From: Acidobacteriota bacterium
GTDB lineage: Bacteria; Acidobacteriota; Aminicenantia; Aminicenantales; Aminicenantaceae
Assembly (NCBI GenBank): GCA_030609975.1
Contig: JAUWSR010000221.1
Location: forward strand, 1 to 6,571
Direction: 5' to 3'
Length of the DNA stretch: 6,571 nucleotides
Part shown: piece after piece, positions 6,460 through 6,571 of the stretch
Layout of the letters: every line of letters starts with the position of its first letter
How positions within the stretch are numbered: position 1 is the stretch's first letter
Translations under genes and position numbers: made by a program
Notes under the pieces: generated by a model
Database searches by the model: none
Told to the model about the DNA's origin: nothing
The model's input: only the letters and a program-made list of their open reading frames with translations

Positions 6460-6571
6460 ATGATAAAAAAAATCAGCCACTTGGGATTGGCGGTCGAAAA
6501 CCTTGAAGAGAGCAGGGAGTATTACAAGAAAGTTTTCGGTTTGGATTCGTCCGAACCGATCGTGGCGGCAA
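6460..6571 (+). CDS. mce: Methylmalonyl-CoA epimerase, N-terminal part (3' end outside window)
   Basis: The 37 visible codons read MIKKISHLGLAVENLEESR, then YYKKVFGLD. This is the first beta-alpha unit of the vicinal oxygen chelate (glyoxalase/dioxygenase) superfamily and closely resembles bacterial methylmalonyl-CoA epimerases, which usually begin IxHIGIAVxNLEE. His7 would be the first metal ligand. The enzyme interconverts the (R) and (S) forms of methylmalonyl-CoA in the cytoplasm, linking propionyl-CoA carboxylation or transcarboxylation to the B12-dependent mutase and succinyl-CoA. The remaining metal ligands and the catalytic glutamates are beyond the window, so a different VOC-family lyase or dioxygenase is possible. 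The start is supported by AAGGAG 8 bases upstream. Mutase and carboxylase genes often follow mce, but that cannot be seen here. Confidence 0.85.
   Translation, partial: MIKKISHLGLAVENLEESREYYKKVFGLDSSEPIVAA

Overview
The window comes from a bacterial chromosome. The evidence is Shine-Dalgarno sites in front of several genes, one good sigma70-type promoter (TTGTGA-17-TATAAT on the minus strand), and enzyme families common in anaerobic bacteria. Base composition is moderate by eye. The gene set is an exported M14-type peptidase, amino-acid aminotransferases and a dehydratase, a nickel-pincer LarA racemase and methylmalonyl-CoA epimerase. This suits an anaerobic or facultative bacterium that lives on peptides, amino acids or short organic acids, for example a Desulfobacterota- or Aminicenantes-like lineage. 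That placement is inference and is not fixed by any marker gene.

Layout: (1) 1-1193, plus strand: the C-terminal part of a large M14-family carboxypeptidase-like protein that began upstream. (2) 1230-4829, minus strand: three genes in one direction, read from right to left as a class III PLP aminotransferase (3531-4829), a LarA-family nickel-dependent 2-hydroxyacid racemase (2283-3521) and a fold-type II threonine/serine dehydratase (1230-2213). A promoter at 4875-4903 and a strong ribosome site precede the first gene. Only 9 bases separate the first two genes and 69 the second and third, so they look like one operon. (3) 5035-6141, minus strand: a HisC-like aminotransferase, 205 bases upstream of that operon. 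(4) 6142-6459: a 318-base divergent intergenic region. (5) 6460-6571, plus strand: the start of methylmalonyl-CoA epimerase, cut by the window end.

How the genes may work together (inference): the peptidase would release amino acids, and the two aminotransferases and the dehydratase would convert amino acids to 2-oxoacids. LarA would interconvert the D and L forms of a 2-hydroxyacid, which is the reduced form of a 2-oxoacid. A threonine dehydratase makes 2-oxobutyrate, which many anaerobes turn into propionyl-CoA and then methylmalonyl-CoA, the substrate of the epimerase at the right edge. No mobile element, CRISPR array, tRNA or rRNA was seen. I found no clearly new system. The most interesting object is the aminotransferase-LarA-dehydratase operon, whose substrate cannot be read from the sequence.
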